Source of the DNA: Phaseolus vulgaris
Taxonomy: Eukaryota; Streptophyta; Magnoliopsida; Fabales; Fabaceae
Reading direction: 5' to 3'
DNA: 64,000 nt
Assembly: GCF_000499845.2 (NCBI RefSeq)
Contig: NC_023753.2
Span: 16,678,193 to 16,742,192 of the forward strand
Of this stretch, positions 32,283 to 42,771 are shown piece by piece. The translations under genes and the position numbers were made by a program. Numbering within the stretch: the stretch's first letter is position 1; the number at the start of each line of letters is the position of its first letter. The notes under the pieces are model-generated. The model saw nothing but the letters and a program-made list of their open reading frames with translations, made no database searches and had not been told where the DNA came from.

Positions 32283-33400
32283 TGTTGAACCTTGTGGTGT
32301 TCAAGTTTTGAAGAATCCAAATCCTTTGAAGGATGTTGAAGCCTTTGCTATGCTTGATGTTGTTGCGCTGGTTTAAGCTTTGTTATGGGGTAGTTTATAT
32401 GTTGTAATCCACCCTGTGATTAAATCTAAAGCATTAGCATTCTCAATCTTTGTGAAAGTAAAATGTTTTCAAACTAAGTTAAAACAACCGATTGTTTATA
32501 CTTAGATGTTTTGAGAAAAAAAATTGAAAACTGTTTTGAATGGTTGAACTGTTAAAGTACCAAAACAACCGATTGATTCGAGGAAACAACCGATTGTTTG
32601 TTTTGGGACCATAACAGAAAAACTGCTTTCTCTTTGACTGAGCTTTAAATGTTTTAACTGTTTACGCTCCAGTCTTTAAATGCTTTGACCAATCTTTTAA
32701 TGCAATTTAAGAGTTTGTTAAGATTTGATAACAAACTACATCTTTGAATAAATTCAGAAAAACAGATTTGACAATTAAGAATCTTTGACAAAGTTTTTCC
32801 AAAGAGTTTTTTTTTTCAAAGTGCTGAGATTGCTAAGAGTTTGTGATTGATCAAAGTGTTGGAATAGGATTATGCTTGTATTGATTTTAGATTATCTTTT
32901 GTAACAAGTGTAATCCTTGTACTCTGTTGAACAATTCGTTTCTATGTTTGCTGAGATTGGCTGTGTGTTCTTGAGGTGTTCAAGATCAGCAATCTTAGTG
33001 TTGGCCAAGGAGAGTGTGTTTCTTGAGGTGTTCAGGTCATTCTCTTGGTTGTTGTGTAAGTGATCAAGTGGTGATTGCTTAGTGGATTTCCTCAGGGTTT
33101 CTGAGAAGACTGGATGTAGCTCTGGTTTGGAGTGAACCAGTATAAACAACTGTGTACAATCTCTCTATCTCTAACTCTTTAAATTCAGTTTATTTGTTGT
33201 TTGCTGGTATAAAGAACCGATTGTTTCTACGAAACAACCGATTGTTTTTCTGGTACTACAGCTTTTGCTTGCTGTTTTGGCTAACTGAATTGCTGAATCA
33301 ATTGGTTCCTGAGATAAATTCATTCTAGTTTTGAAAAGTTTGCGAAAACCCTCTTTAAACAATTCACCCCCCCTCTAGTTTAAAGCCATCTTTTTTAACA
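32283..33400 (+). repeat. 3' LTR of element A
   Basis: 1118 bp, almost identical to the 5' LTR. It has lost one half of the first palindrome pair: the 5' LTR has two words joined by TGTCG, the 3' LTR has a single word running straight into ATACTTAG. Otherwise the repeats are collinear. Confidence 0.9.
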
Positions 33401-33405
33401 AGTAC

Positions 33406-33614
33406 ATGTCCTTAGAGAACAAAATGCCTGAGCTGACTTGCTAGCAAAGATCGTCAGTTCAGGAAAGGGGGCAGACAGTCATACAGGAGACCCTGAGGAC
33501 ACCTCGAACCACCACAGGTAGCACAGTAGAAGCCCATCAAATAAGAACCTCGGAAGGCGTTAAGAGGAGTCACCAGTCATTGACTCAAGAAACGTTGAAA
33601 ACGCCCAGAATAAG
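33406..33614 (+). pseudogene. Fragment of F pol between elements A and B
   Basis: Continues aRNH and the linker to integrase: LRE, QN, then a segment matching the AGADRLSL-like LLAKIVSSG region, and SLTQETLKTPRIS. The latter parallels SLTQETLQTPKVG in element E (about 3800-3840). Stops are present. Its ends coincide with the TSDs of A and B. Confidence 0.85.
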
Positions 33615-34342
33615 TGATGGAGGAGGGCCAAGCACACCTCACCACGGAAGCCAAAACCCAAAACTAGACCGTGATGAGCGTCTAGACTCAAGAAGGGAGC
33701 ATCTAGGACATGATGAGGGAAGGCTACACATGGAGCGTTTAGGAGGAGACCTAGACCGTCTAGGCCCTATTACAAGGTCAATGGCTAAGCACATTCACGC
33801 CCAAATGGATGCAACCACGGATGGAAGAGAGAAGGCCTTATACATGTTACATGGAGGCCCGTTAGGGGTGGCTTAGTAATTAGTGTAGTGTTAGAAAGCA
33901 CAAACTTGTCTTATATGTGATTTACCCTAGATTTTGTGCATATTCTAGAACCTTAGCACACATGACCGGCCATGTGGTCCATGTGTCCTCTCATTTGCAT
34001 TTCATTTTGCTCACATTTCATGTGTAATTAGCTTAGCTTTTACGGCCCATTAGCCTATAAAAGGGAAGGCCATCTCTTGTGTTTTGGCTCATGTATTTGC
34101 AAGATTAATGAGAGTAAAGTTATGCTGCCAACATTGTGCCATGCTTTGCTTCTACCTAGTTTCTAGGCTCTAATCTTCATCTTCCTCACTTACCATAGGG
34201 CTGGCCGAACCTCCCTACTTCCATACATATCATGCACCTTCAAGATCACCATAGCTCCTAGGAGGATCTTGCACATTTACAACCATGGCTTCCGCACCAT
34301 TTTTCACATGATTCTAAGAAGAGCTCCATAAATTTGCCATCA
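33615..34342 (+). repeat. 5' LTR of element B
   Basis: TGATGGAGGAGGGCC to GCCATCA. The first 265 bp encode the same peptide tail as the pol end ([17 protein letters not shown]). The TATA box TATAAAAG is at 34056-34063, downstream of CACATG, CCATGTGG and CCATGTG words. The R-U5 part from about 34085 is nearly identical to that of element H. Confidence 0.92.
34056..34063 (+). promoter_or_regulatory. LTR TATA box of element B
   Basis: TATAAAAG in U3 of the 5' LTR; a matching box occurs in the 3' LTR near 41099. E-box-like CATGTG words lie about 70-100 bp upstream. Confidence 0.6.
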
Positions 34343-36173
34343 TTTTCATGAGCATAGGTTCTTCAAAGATGAGTAGTTCTTGGTCTTTTCATTTTGAATT
34401 CTTCTTTATTTCATGTTGTTCATCTTGGTTCTATAATTGTCTTGCTTTTTTTTAATTTTTACTTTGATTTGGTGTGCTATTTGGAAGATCCAACCGGTGC
34501 ACTTTGTTCAATTGATCTTGAACAATCCTTGTACAATTTGTGATAGGATTCCATATACCTTGAGTTGCTGTTTTTTATTTTAGGTATTTGAGTCTTTATT
34601 GCACTTTTATTTGGTTCATTTTTTGCTCTTTGAGTCTTTTAATTACTGAATCCATATATGTTTTGTCAAGTCATGTTCATCCACAATGTCATCAACTCAT
34701 AGTAGTCCTTTGTTTGACTTGATTGTTTCTTGATTTTGGGTAATTTTGCTTGATTTGAAACTGCTGTGAGGTGCCTTTTATTTTTAGTTTGATTTCATAT
34801 TTGTGTTTAGATCTTACACAAATTCTTTTTTCATCATTTCCATTGTGTTTATATTTTGCTCTATTGCTGTTTTTGTTTCCAGTTTTTCCAGAATCCCCTG
34901 TTTTACATTCTCTGTGCTGGCTGTTTTGTTTCAGAAAATTATTTTCACTCATAGGAAATTTTTGATTCTCTGGAATATGCAAGATTAGGCTGTTACAGGA
35001 AAGAAAAAAAAAAGAATCAGCTCAAAAGAGTCAATAGAAAAAAAATGATAAATATTTTGGCTACAGTTGGCGTAACTAAACACTGAAATTGAAAAATTTA
35101 TTAAAAAAAAATGGCTCATGCGTTTGGAGTGATTCCAACGCCAGATTTTAGTTAAGATCTTGAATCTTTTGCATATCAATTTTCAGAGGCAAATTCTAAA
35201 AGGGAAGCTCAGCATAAATTGGGGTAAAAAACACGTCCTCTGGCCCACAACAATTTTCCAGTGGTGCTGTTTTTTTTATTTTGAAATCTATTCTAGTGTT
35301 ATTCTTAGGATTCATTTTGTGTGCCTACCTTTATTTGAGTACCTTTATTTGCTTGTCTAATATTTTTTTGGACCTCTTTCTAGTTGTCACAATCTAACTC
35401 CATTTGTGTGGTACTGTTTTCTTCAATTAAATTGTTTCTTGCTTTTATTCTTTGGCCTCTAAATTTGGTGCTGGAATTTAGTCTCTTTTGGTGCTTATTT
35501 GAGTGGAAATTTGACTTGGTTAAGGTCTAGTCTTCTTGATAGGTGCTGGAATTGGAGAATTAAGTCCTTAATTCTAAGGGGAAACAAAGGCAAAGGCAGA
35601 ATCAAACACTTCTCAAAACACCACAAACACTTGGAGGGCCCAACAAGAAAAGACAACCAAGGAAGTGCCAATAGCAAAAAGAGGATCAACAAAGGGAGTT
35701 TTCTTAATTTCTTTGCAACTTAATTTGTGTTAATTACTTCTTTAATTATGTGATTAGACGGTGAGTGTGTCTTCAAGGGCTCCAAGTGTCCAAGAAGCCT
35801 CACCTAGGGCCGACTAGTGTAGAGTTTTAATTAGCAATTGTTAATTGTTTTTAATTACATTACTTGCTTAATTAGTTACGCTTTGCATGTGTGGTTGCCT
35901 TGTTTAAGCTTTGTTATTTCGTCTAGCTTGGTTAATTAGTTAGCTTGCATTGTTTTCTTGCATTAAAATCTGATTTCTCAACTTCATTGTGTTCTAAGTA
36001 GTTTACTAAGAGAAAGCTTTGTGTGAAGGCATTGAGGGATAGTTTTTGGCTAAGGCAAAGGCTTGGTACTTAAGTAGTCCTTTGTGACTCACCTCCCTTA
36101 CCTGGAAAACTACCTTCTTTGACTTTCCTAAATTTTCTCAAGGTAAAATACTTGTAAACACAAAACTTTAGCC
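34343..36173 (+). other. Leader of element B with a damaged primer site
   Basis: About 1.8 kb untranslated leader. Right after the LTR the sequence reads TTTTCATGAGCATAGG where element H has TTTGGTATCAGAGCATAGG, so the tRNA complement is disrupted. The rest is collinear with the H leader (52958-54793). No coding frame is convincing. The last part matches H up to the gag ATG. Confidence 0.7.
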
Positions 36174-38750
36174 ATGTCTTCTTCTCCTCACTCTCCAAAG
36201 TCTATTGAAAGTGAAGTAAAATCTATTAAAACTCTTTTGAAAGAAGTTTCACAAGCTGTGCAAATGATTTCTTTTAGACAATTGGAGAATGAGACTAAAA
36301 TTAATGAGTTGGCTAAAGCTCAAGAAGAGAAATCACAAAAATCACAAAAATCAAAGAAATCTCATACTCATGCATCTAGGAGTAATGAGTCTCTAGGGGA
36401 GGGAAGCCTTAGAATCAATGACTATTACCAACCACCCCCTAGAAGAAATAGGCAAAGGGAACAAGAGGGGCCAAGGGAGGTTAGAGTAGATCTACCTCAC
36501 TTCCATGGAAAAGAAAATGTAGAAATCTACCTAGATTGGGAGATGAAAGTAGAACAACTCTTTGCTTGCCATAGGGTGAGTGAGGAACGAAAGGTACCCC
36601 TAGCCGCCCTTAGTTTCCAAGGGAACGCCATGTATTGGTGGACCTCTCTCGAAAGAGAAAGACGTCTTCATAGGGAACCTCCCATTGCATATTGGAATGA
36701 CCTTAGGGGAGCCCTAAGACATCGCCACATACTTTCCTACTACCATAGGGAGTTGATGGACAAGCTCCAAAGACTCCAACAAAAGAACATGAGTGTGGAA
36801 GAGTATAGGCAAAAAATGGAGCTCTACATGATGAGAGCATCCATTAGGGAAGAGGAGGACACCACCATTGCTAGGTTCCTTAGTGGCCTATCACTTGAGA
36901 TAAGAGATAGGGTAGAACTCCTACCTTACCAAGACTTGAATGACTTGGTTCAACTTTGCATTAAAGTTGAACAAAAAATCTTGCGCAAAACTTCAAGTCA
37001 AAGGGTGAGTTCCTACTCTAGCTTTTATCCCAAGAAAGAGTTTAGAAGGGAGGGTAGTACATCAAAAGAAAAACCAAAAGAACCTACCAAACCCTTAACC
37101 AAAGAAACCTCAACCCCACCCATCCGAGCTAGAGATGTTAAGTGTTTCAAGTGCTATGGTAGAGGGCATGTGCAAGCACAATGCCCAAACCAAAGGACTT
37201 TGTTTCTTAAGGGTGTAGATGAATACACTAGTGGCAAGGATGAGCCTAGTGAGAGAGAGGAAGGGGGAGAGGATGAGAGGGTAGCTCCACTAGAGGGAGA
37301 ATTTCTTATGATTAGGAGAACCCTCAACAATCACCCTAGCACATCCATGGAAACACAAAGAGAGAACATATTTCATACAAGATGCAATGTTTTAGAAAAC
37401 ATATGTTCCCTCATTGTGGATAGTGGATCTAGTTGTAATTGTTGTAGTGCTAGAATGGTGGAAAAGCTTAATCTACAAATAGTTCCTCACCCAAAACCTT
37501 ACAAACTTCAATGGCTTAATGAAAATGGGGAACTAAGTGTAGACAAGCAAGTGGAAATCAAGTTTTCCATAGGGAACTACAAAGACAAAGTTTTATGTGA
37601 TGCAGTGCCTATGGAAGCTTGCCACATCTTATTAGGGAGACCATGGCAATTTGACAAGAAAACCTTGCATGATGGTCTCACTAACGAGATTTCCTTCACC
37701 CACAAACATAAGAAATTTGTACTTAGTCCTTTACCACATTCTCAAGTGGTGAAAAACCAAATACAAATGAAACATAAGAGGGAAGAGGAAAACAAAAAGA
37801 AAAGAGCGCTAGAAAAAGAGAAAATCCTTAGGGATAGGAAGGCGTGGGAGAAAAGTGTTCCTTCCCACAAGGTTGCTCAACAAGAAAAGCCTTTTGAAAA
37901 CGTTTTTGAAAATTTGTTTCTTGTTGAACAACCAAGCCTTGTCTTTTGTAAAGGAGCACTTACATGCACTGCCACAAGTAGTGAACTCATGAATCTACCT
38001 CCTCCAATAGAAAAACTTTTAAGTGAATTTGAAGATATATTCTCTAATGAGGAGCCCATTGGACTCCCTCCCATTAGAGGTATAGAACATCAAATTGACT
38101 TCATTCCGGGGGCAAGCCTACCAAATAGGCCTGCTTATAGAACAAACCCCGAGGAAACCAAGGAGATAGAATCACAAGTTCAAGACTTGTTGGAGAAGGG
38201 TTGGGTTCAAAAGAGCCTAAGCCCTTGTGTTGTACCTGTCTTGTTGGTGCCCAAAAAGGATGGAAAATGGCGCATGTGTTGTGATTGTCGAGCAATCAAC
38301 AACATCACCATCAAGTATAGGCATCCAATCCCAAGGCTTGATGATATGCTTGATGAATTACATGGGTCAACCATATTCTCCAAAATTGACCTTAAAAGTG
38401 GATATCACCAAATTCGAATCAAAGAAGGTGATGAGTGGAAAACCGCTTTTAAGACCAAATTTGGATTATATGTGTGGTTGGTGATGCCCTTTGGGCTCAC
38501 TAATGCCCCAAGTACATTCATGAGGCTTATGAATCACACCTTGAGAGATTGCATAGGTAAATATTTAGTAGTTTATTTTGATGATATCCTAGTGTATAGT
38601 AAAACCCTAGAAGACCATCTAAGTCACCTTAGGGAAGTTCTTCTAGTGCTTAGGAAAAATAGTCTTTTTGCCAATAGGGATAAGTGTACCTTTTGTGTAG
38701 ATAGTGTAGTTTTCTTAGGTTTCATTGTCAACAAAAGGGGGTGCATGTAG
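36174..38750 (+). CDS. gag-pol: Gag-protease-RT polyprotein, first frame, of element B
   Basis: 858 codons. Gag: coiled coil 1-50, capsid-like retrotransposon gag domain about 100-270 ([36 protein letters not shown]), CCHC knuckle [14 protein letters not shown] at 324-337. Protease: [12 protein letters not shown] at 414-425 with catalytic Asp 416, and HILLGRP at 484-490. [38 protein letters not shown] and the catalytic YFDDILVYS at 801-809. The frame ends in a G-run (codons read NKRGCM) where the following frame overlaps. A single base change in the run would explain the break. Confidence 0.92.
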   Translation: MSSSPHSPKSIESEVKSIKTLLKEVSQAVQMISFRQLENETKINELAKAQEEKSQKSQKSKKSHTHASRSNESLGEGSLRINDYYQPPPRRNRQREQEGPREVRVDLPHFHGKENVEIYLDWEMKVEQLFACHRVSEERKVPLAALSFQGNAMYWWTSLERERRLHREPPIAYWNDLRGALRHRHILSYYHRELMDKLQRLQQKNMSVEEYRQKMELYMMRASIREEEDTTIARFLSGLSLEIRDRVELLPYQDLNDLVQLCIKVEQKILRKTSSQRVSSYSSFYPKKEFRREGSTSKEKPKEPTKPLTKETSTPPIRARDVKCFKCYGRGHVQAQCPNQRTLFLKGVDEYTSGKDEPSEREEGGEDERVAPLEGEFLMIRRTLNNHPSTSMETQRENIFHTRCNVLENICSLIVDSGSSCNCCSARMVEKLNLQIVPHPKPYKLQWLNENGELSVDKQVEIKFSIGNYKDKVLCDAVPMEACHILLGRPWQFDKKTLHDGLTNEISFTHKHKKFVLSPLPHSQVVKNQIQMKHKREEENKKKRALEKEKILRDRKAWEKSVPSHKVAQQEKPFENVFENLFLVEQPSLVFCKGALTCTATSSELMNLPPPIEKLLSEFEDIFSNEEPIGLPPIRGIEHQIDFIPGASLPNRPAYRTNPEETKEIESQVQDLLEKGWVQKSLSPCVVPVLLVPKKDGKWRMCCDCRAINNITIKYRHPIPRLDDMLDELHGSTIFSKIDLKSGYHQIRIKEGDEWKTAFKTKFGLYVWLVMPFGLTNAPSTFMRLMNHTLRDCIGKYLVVYFDDILVYSKTLEDHLSHLREVLLVLRKNSLFANRDKCTFCVDSVVFLGFIVNKRGCM

Positions 38751-40912
38751 ACCCCGAGAAAATCAAAGCCATCCGAGAGTGGCCCACTCCACAAAATGTA
38801 AGTGATGTAAGAAGTTTTCATGGGTTAGCTAGCTTCTATAGAAGGTTTGTGCCTAATTTTTCTAGTCTAGCTTCTCCTTTGAATGAACTTGTTAAAAAAG
38901 ATGTTGCATTTTGTTGGAATGAAAAGCATGAGCAAGCCTTCCAAAGGCTAAAAGCTCAACTCACCAATGCACCAATTCTCTCTCTTCCAAATTTTTCCAA
39001 AACTTTTGAGATAGAATGTGATGCATCGGGGGTAGGCATAGGTGTGGTATTGTTGCAAGGTGGACACCCCATTGCATATTTTAGTGAAAAACTCCATGGT
39101 GCCACCCTCAACTCTCCCACCTATGACAAAGAGCTCTATGCACTTGTGCGAGCCCTAAAGACTTGGGAACACTATCTTGTGTCCAAAGAATTTGTCATCC
39201 ATAGTGATCACGAGTCTTTAAAATATTTAAAGGGCCAACACAAGCTCAACAAGAGACATGCTAAATGGATGGAATTTCTTGAACAATTTCCTTATGTAAT
39301 CAAATACAAGAAAGGAAGCACCAATATAGTGGTCGATGCTCTTTCAAGGCGGCATACACTCTTTTCAAAATTGGGTGTCCAAATTCTTGGATTTGATCAC
39401 ATAAGAGAGTTTTATCAAGAAGATCAAGAACTCTCATCCATCTATGCCCAATGTCAACATAGAGCGCAAGGAGGTTACTATGTGTCCGAGAGATATCTTT
39501 TTAAAGAAGGAAAACTTTGCATTCCCCAAGGCACACATAGGAAACTCCTTGTCAAGGAATCACATGAGGGGGGACTCATGGGCCATTTTGGAGTTGATAA
39601 GACTCTAGACCTTTTAAAAGCAAAATTTTGTTGGCCACACATGAGGAAAGACGTCCAAAGACATTGTTCTAGATGCATATCATGTTTAAAAGCAAAGTCT
39701 AGAACAATGCCTCATGGACTCTACACCCCTTTGCCGATTGCAAATGCTCCTTGGGAAGACATTAGCATGGCTTTCATTTTAGGACTTCCTAGGACTGCAA
39801 GAGGCCATGACTCTATCTTTGTGGTAGTGGACCGTTTTAGCAAAATGTCCCATTTTATTCCTTGCCACAAGGTAGATGATGCTCAAAATATTTCTAGACT
39901 CTTCTTTAGAGAAGTGGTGAGACTTCATGGTCTCCCTAGAAGTATAGTATCCGATAGAGATCCCAAGTTTATAAGCCACTTTTGGAAAACTCTTTGGGGC
40001 AAACTTGGAACAAGACTACAATTTTCAACTTCTTGTCATCCTCAAACGGATGGCCAAACCGAAGTAGTCAATAGATCTCTTGGGACTATGCTTAGGGCTA
40101 TCATGAAGGGCAACCATAAATCTTGGGATGAGTATCTTCCCCACATTGAGTTTGCTTACAATCGAGTAGTTCACAAGACTACTAATGCTTCTCCTTTGAA
40201 AATAGTATATGGTTTTAATCCTCTCACACCCATGGATTTGTTGCCTCTTCCTAATCCACAAGAATTTGTGCATAAGGAAGGAGTAATCAAAGCCGACTTT
40301 GTGAAGAAAATGCATGAGAAGATTAAACTCCAAATACAACAACAAAATGAGAAGTACACAAAATACAACAATAAAGGGAAGAAGGAAATAATTTTTGAGG
40401 AAGGAGACTTAGTTTGGCTTCACCTTCGCAAAGATAGATTTCCAACTCAAAGGAAGTCCAAACTAAGTCCCCGAGGTGATGGACCCTTTCAAGTTCTCAA
40501 GCGAGTCAATAACAATGCATATAAATTGGACCTACCTCTTGAATATGGAGTACATGGCACTTTTAATGTAATTGATCTTTCTCCATTTGTAGGTACCAAT
40601 GATGATGACGAGCTGGATTTGAGGACAAATCCTTTCCAAGGGGGAGGGGATGATGGAGGAGGGCCAAGCACACCTCACCACGGAAGCCAAAACCCAAAAC
40701 TAGACCGTGATGAGCGTCTAGACTCAAGAAGGGAGCATCTAGGACATGATGAGGGAAGGCTACACATGGAGCGTTTAGGAGGAGACCTAGACCGTCTAGG
40801 CCCTATTACAAGGTCAATGGCTAAGCACATTCACGCCCAAATGGATGCAGCCACGGATGGAAGAGAGAAGGCCTTATACATGTTACATGGAGGCCCATTA
40901 GGGGTGGCTTAG
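38741..40912 (+). CDS. pol: RT thumb, RNase H and integrase, second frame, of element B
   Basis: 723 codons, overlapping the first frame by ten bases. RNase H with [17 protein letters not shown] (Asp 94) and [14 protein letters not shown]. Integrase: zinc-binding His 275/His 282 and Cys 312/Cys 315. In the core, the first catalytic position reads ISMAF (Ala 344), where element D has ISMDF. The second is Asp 405 (VSDRDPKF) and Glu 441 (GQTEVVN), keeping the D-35-E spacing. The C-terminus runs [30 protein letters not shown] and then about 86 residues encoded by the LTR, with [11 protein letters not shown]. There is no chromodomain. The loss of Asp 344 predicts an inactive integrase. Confidence 0.92.
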   Translation: MHVDPEKIKAIREWPTPQNVSDVRSFHGLASFYRRFVPNFSSLASPLNELVKKDVAFCWNEKHEQAFQRLKAQLTNAPILSLPNFSKTFEIECDASGVGIGVVLLQGGHPIAYFSEKLHGATLNSPTYDKELYALVRALKTWEHYLVSKEFVIHSDHESLKYLKGQHKLNKRHAKWMEFLEQFPYVIKYKKGSTNIVVDALSRRHTLFSKLGVQILGFDHIREFYQEDQELSSIYAQCQHRAQGGYYVSERYLFKEGKLCIPQGTHRKLLVKESHEGGLMGHFGVDKTLDLLKAKFCWPHMRKDVQRHCSRCISCLKAKSRTMPHGLYTPLPIANAPWEDISMAFILGLPRTARGHDSIFVVVDRFSKMSHFIPCHKVDDAQNISRLFFREVVRLHGLPRSIVSDRDPKFISHFWKTLWGKLGTRLQFSTSCHPQTDGQTEVVNRSLGTMLRAIMKGNHKSWDEYLPHIEFAYNRVVHKTTNASPLKIVYGFNPLTPMDLLPLPNPQEFVHKEGVIKADFVKKMHEKIKLQIQQQNEKYTKYNNKGKKEIIFEEGDLVWLHLRKDRFPTQRKSKLSPRGDGPFQVLKRVNNNAYKLDLPLEYGVHGTFNVIDLSPFVGTNDDDELDLRTNPFQGGGDDGGGPSTPHHGSQNPKLDRDERLDSRREHLGHDEGRLHMERLGGDLDRLGPITRSMAKHIHAQMDAATDGREKALYMLHGGPLGVA

Positions 40913-41371
40913 TAATTAGTGTAGTGTTAGAAAGCACAAACTTGTCTTATATGTGATTTACCCTAGATTTTGTGCATATTCTAGAACCTTAGCACACATG
41001 ACCGGCCATGTGGTCCATGTGCCATGTGTCCTCTCATTGCATTTCATTTTCCTCACATTTCATGTGTAATTAGCTTAGCTTTTACGGTCCATTAGCCTAT
41101 AAAAGGGAAGGCCTTCTCTTGTACTTTGGAAGATTAATGAGAGTAAAGTTATGCTGCCAACATTGTGCCATGCTTTGCTTCTACCTAGTTTCTAGGCTCT
41201 AATCTTCATCTTCCTCACTTACCATAGGGCTGGCCGAACCTCCCTACTTCCATACATATCATGCACCTTCAAGATCACCGTAGCTCCTAGGAGGATCTTT
41301 CACATTTACAACCATGGCTTCCGCACCATTTTTCACATGATTCTAAGAAGAGCTCCATGAATTTTCCATCA
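40651..41371 (+). repeat. 3' LTR of element B
   Basis: Begins right after the purine tract AAGGGGGAGGGGA. It contains the end of the pol frame (stop at 40910-40912). It has a 9-bp insertion (CCATGTG words) and a 14-bp deletion relative to the 5' LTR, in the U3/R region. It ends TTCCATCA before the TSD. Confidence 0.92.
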
Positions 41372-41376
41372 ATAAG

Positions 41377-41449
41377 CGCGTACACATTCCCAAGGGAACA
41401 GTCGTTGCATGTTTGCCTAATTGAAGAAGGTGAAACCTGGATGACACCC
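41377..41449 (+). pseudogene. Fragment of F pol between elements B and C
   Basis: Encodes the segment matching VCLVEGGETWMTP of element E (here VCLIEEGETWMTP), immediately before the integrase zinc finger. It joins the B TSD on the left and the C TSD on the right. Confidence 0.85.
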
Positions 41450-41525
41450 TAATGTGAGTTGAATCAAGCATAGGCACTTTTCAGAATATGGAAACAACAA
41501 TATATGTGAAGAATTATGACACCAA
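41450..41525 (-). repeat. Truncated 3' LTR of element C
   Basis: About 75 bp, matching 42772-42850 (AATCAAGCATAGGCACTTTTC shared in shorter pieces), then similarity stops abruptly. This indicates an internal deletion that removed most of the 3' LTR together with gag-pol. Confidence 0.75.
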
Positions 41526-42771
41526 GGAATATTCTCCACTAGAAATATTAGCCATTATAACAAAGAAACAAACAACACAAAGAGAAAACAATTAAAGAAA
41601 ACTTGTTAGTCAATAAAATACAAAAAAACTTGCGACAATAGGCAAGAAATATACTCAAACCACTCCAAGAAAATATTTCATTCCTTAACCAAGTCTCCTT
41701 GTGGATTGGATTAGCTTCAAGTGAAAGATGCCAAAGCAAACTACACTTACTCAGAGAACAAATCACCACAAAACTTGAGGAAACAAGAAAAGACAAGCAA
41801 GAAAAAGGTGTAACAAGAAATAGCTAAACCAAAAAAGAATAAAAGATATGACAAAACTTGGAAAGAATATGAAATGAAAAAGACAAGCAAGAAAATAAGG
41901 AACTCAATGAAAAGATAGCACACAAAGGAAACCTAAAGAATAGTACTAGAATAGATGAAGAAAAACCAAAATACAGTACTACTGGAATTTGTGTAAAAAC
42001 TGTGCGTGACTTGAAAAAATTATCTAGAACGAGATAATGCAAACTGGAAGTTGAAATTTAAACCACTGAAAATTCAAGATCTTATCTCAAAATAGGCACT
42101 AGAATCACACAAAAACAGTGTGCCAATTAATTGTGATAAAGTTTTTAAAATCACTGCCACTCATTGTTTTTCCAGAGTCATATTTTTGCACTCTGTACGT
42201 ATTTGATTTATGATTTTTTTTTTGTATTTTGAATTTTGGTACACTATTTTTTCCATTTTTTTTATAACACCTCAAACTACTCAAATCCAGAGTTTCAGAA
42301 ATTTTTTCCAACAGAATTAAATTTCATAAGGAATTTCAGTCAGCACAAAAATCTGAAAAACAAAGAAAACCTATGCTGGAATTAAAAAACAGAATTAAGA
42401 GACTTCAAAGACACAATAGAAGTGATGTATATGAACTTGTATAGATCTAATACACAAGCCTCAACTCAAAGCTAAAAATAAAATGCACCAAAGGATCAAA
42501 AACAGAAATAGAAAACTGCACTCAAGTAACCAAAAATTAGCAAGAAAAGTACTACATAGAAGTGATGACATTATAGGAGAAACATGACATTGACAAAACA
42601 TATATGGATTTAAAAAACAAAATGACTCAAACACAATGAATTTGTAACAATTACAACAACAAGAAAGACTCAATTAAAGCAAAAACAAAATAGCTAACTC
42701 AAAAAAACAAAATTAAAGTGTCAATCAACTCAAAAGAAAATTTGCACACAACCATAGCTCTAGATACCACA
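41526..42771 (-). other. Leader remnant of element C
   Basis: About 1.25 kb of untranslated leader in reverse orientation, related to 13722-15475 (shared CAATTAATTGTGATAAAG-type words and CACTAGAATCACACCAAAA-like stretches). No coding region is seen. The primer site (reverse TGGTATCTAGAGC) closes it at about 42755-42768. Confidence 0.65.

Larger units (their letters stand above)
26980..33405 (+). mobile_element. Pol-less Sirevirus-like retrotransposon A, intact ORFs, TSD AGTAC
   Basis: Element at 26985-33400 (6416 bp), with AGTAC at 26980-26984 and 33401-33405. Both LTRs are complete (TGTTG to AACA); I count roughly twenty substitutions by eye plus one 19-20 bp indel. A tRNA-type primer site (28123) and purine tract (32269) are in place. 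Between them are only a Copia-type gag and a second ORF of plant transposon-associated type; there is no protease, RT, RNase H or integrase. This fits terminal-repeat gag-only (TR-GAG-like) non-autonomous elements and must rely on another element for copying. Confidence 0.9.
33610..41376 (+). mobile_element. CRM-like Ty3/gypsy retrotransposon B, nearly complete, TSD ATAAG
   Basis: Element at 33615-41371 (7757 bp). ATAAG occurs at 33610-33614 and 41372-41376. LTRs are 728 and 721 bp and differ by about ten substitutions and a few small indels (by eye), so the insertion is recent. The gag-pol is open except for one frameshift at about 38745. The pol frame ends 263 bp inside the 3' LTR with the [11 protein letters not shown] motif, a CRM-type trait. 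Two defects stand out: the primer site is damaged and the integrase lacks its first catalytic Asp. Confidence 0.92.

Noticed and set aside
34692..34988. Short frames in the leader of element B
   Set aside because: Overlapping frames on both strands in AT-rich leader; not kept in H or D.
38735..38755. Programmed frameshift in B
   Set aside because: Related elements are expected to have one frame here, and no slippery heptamer plus structure is evident; decay or error is simpler.
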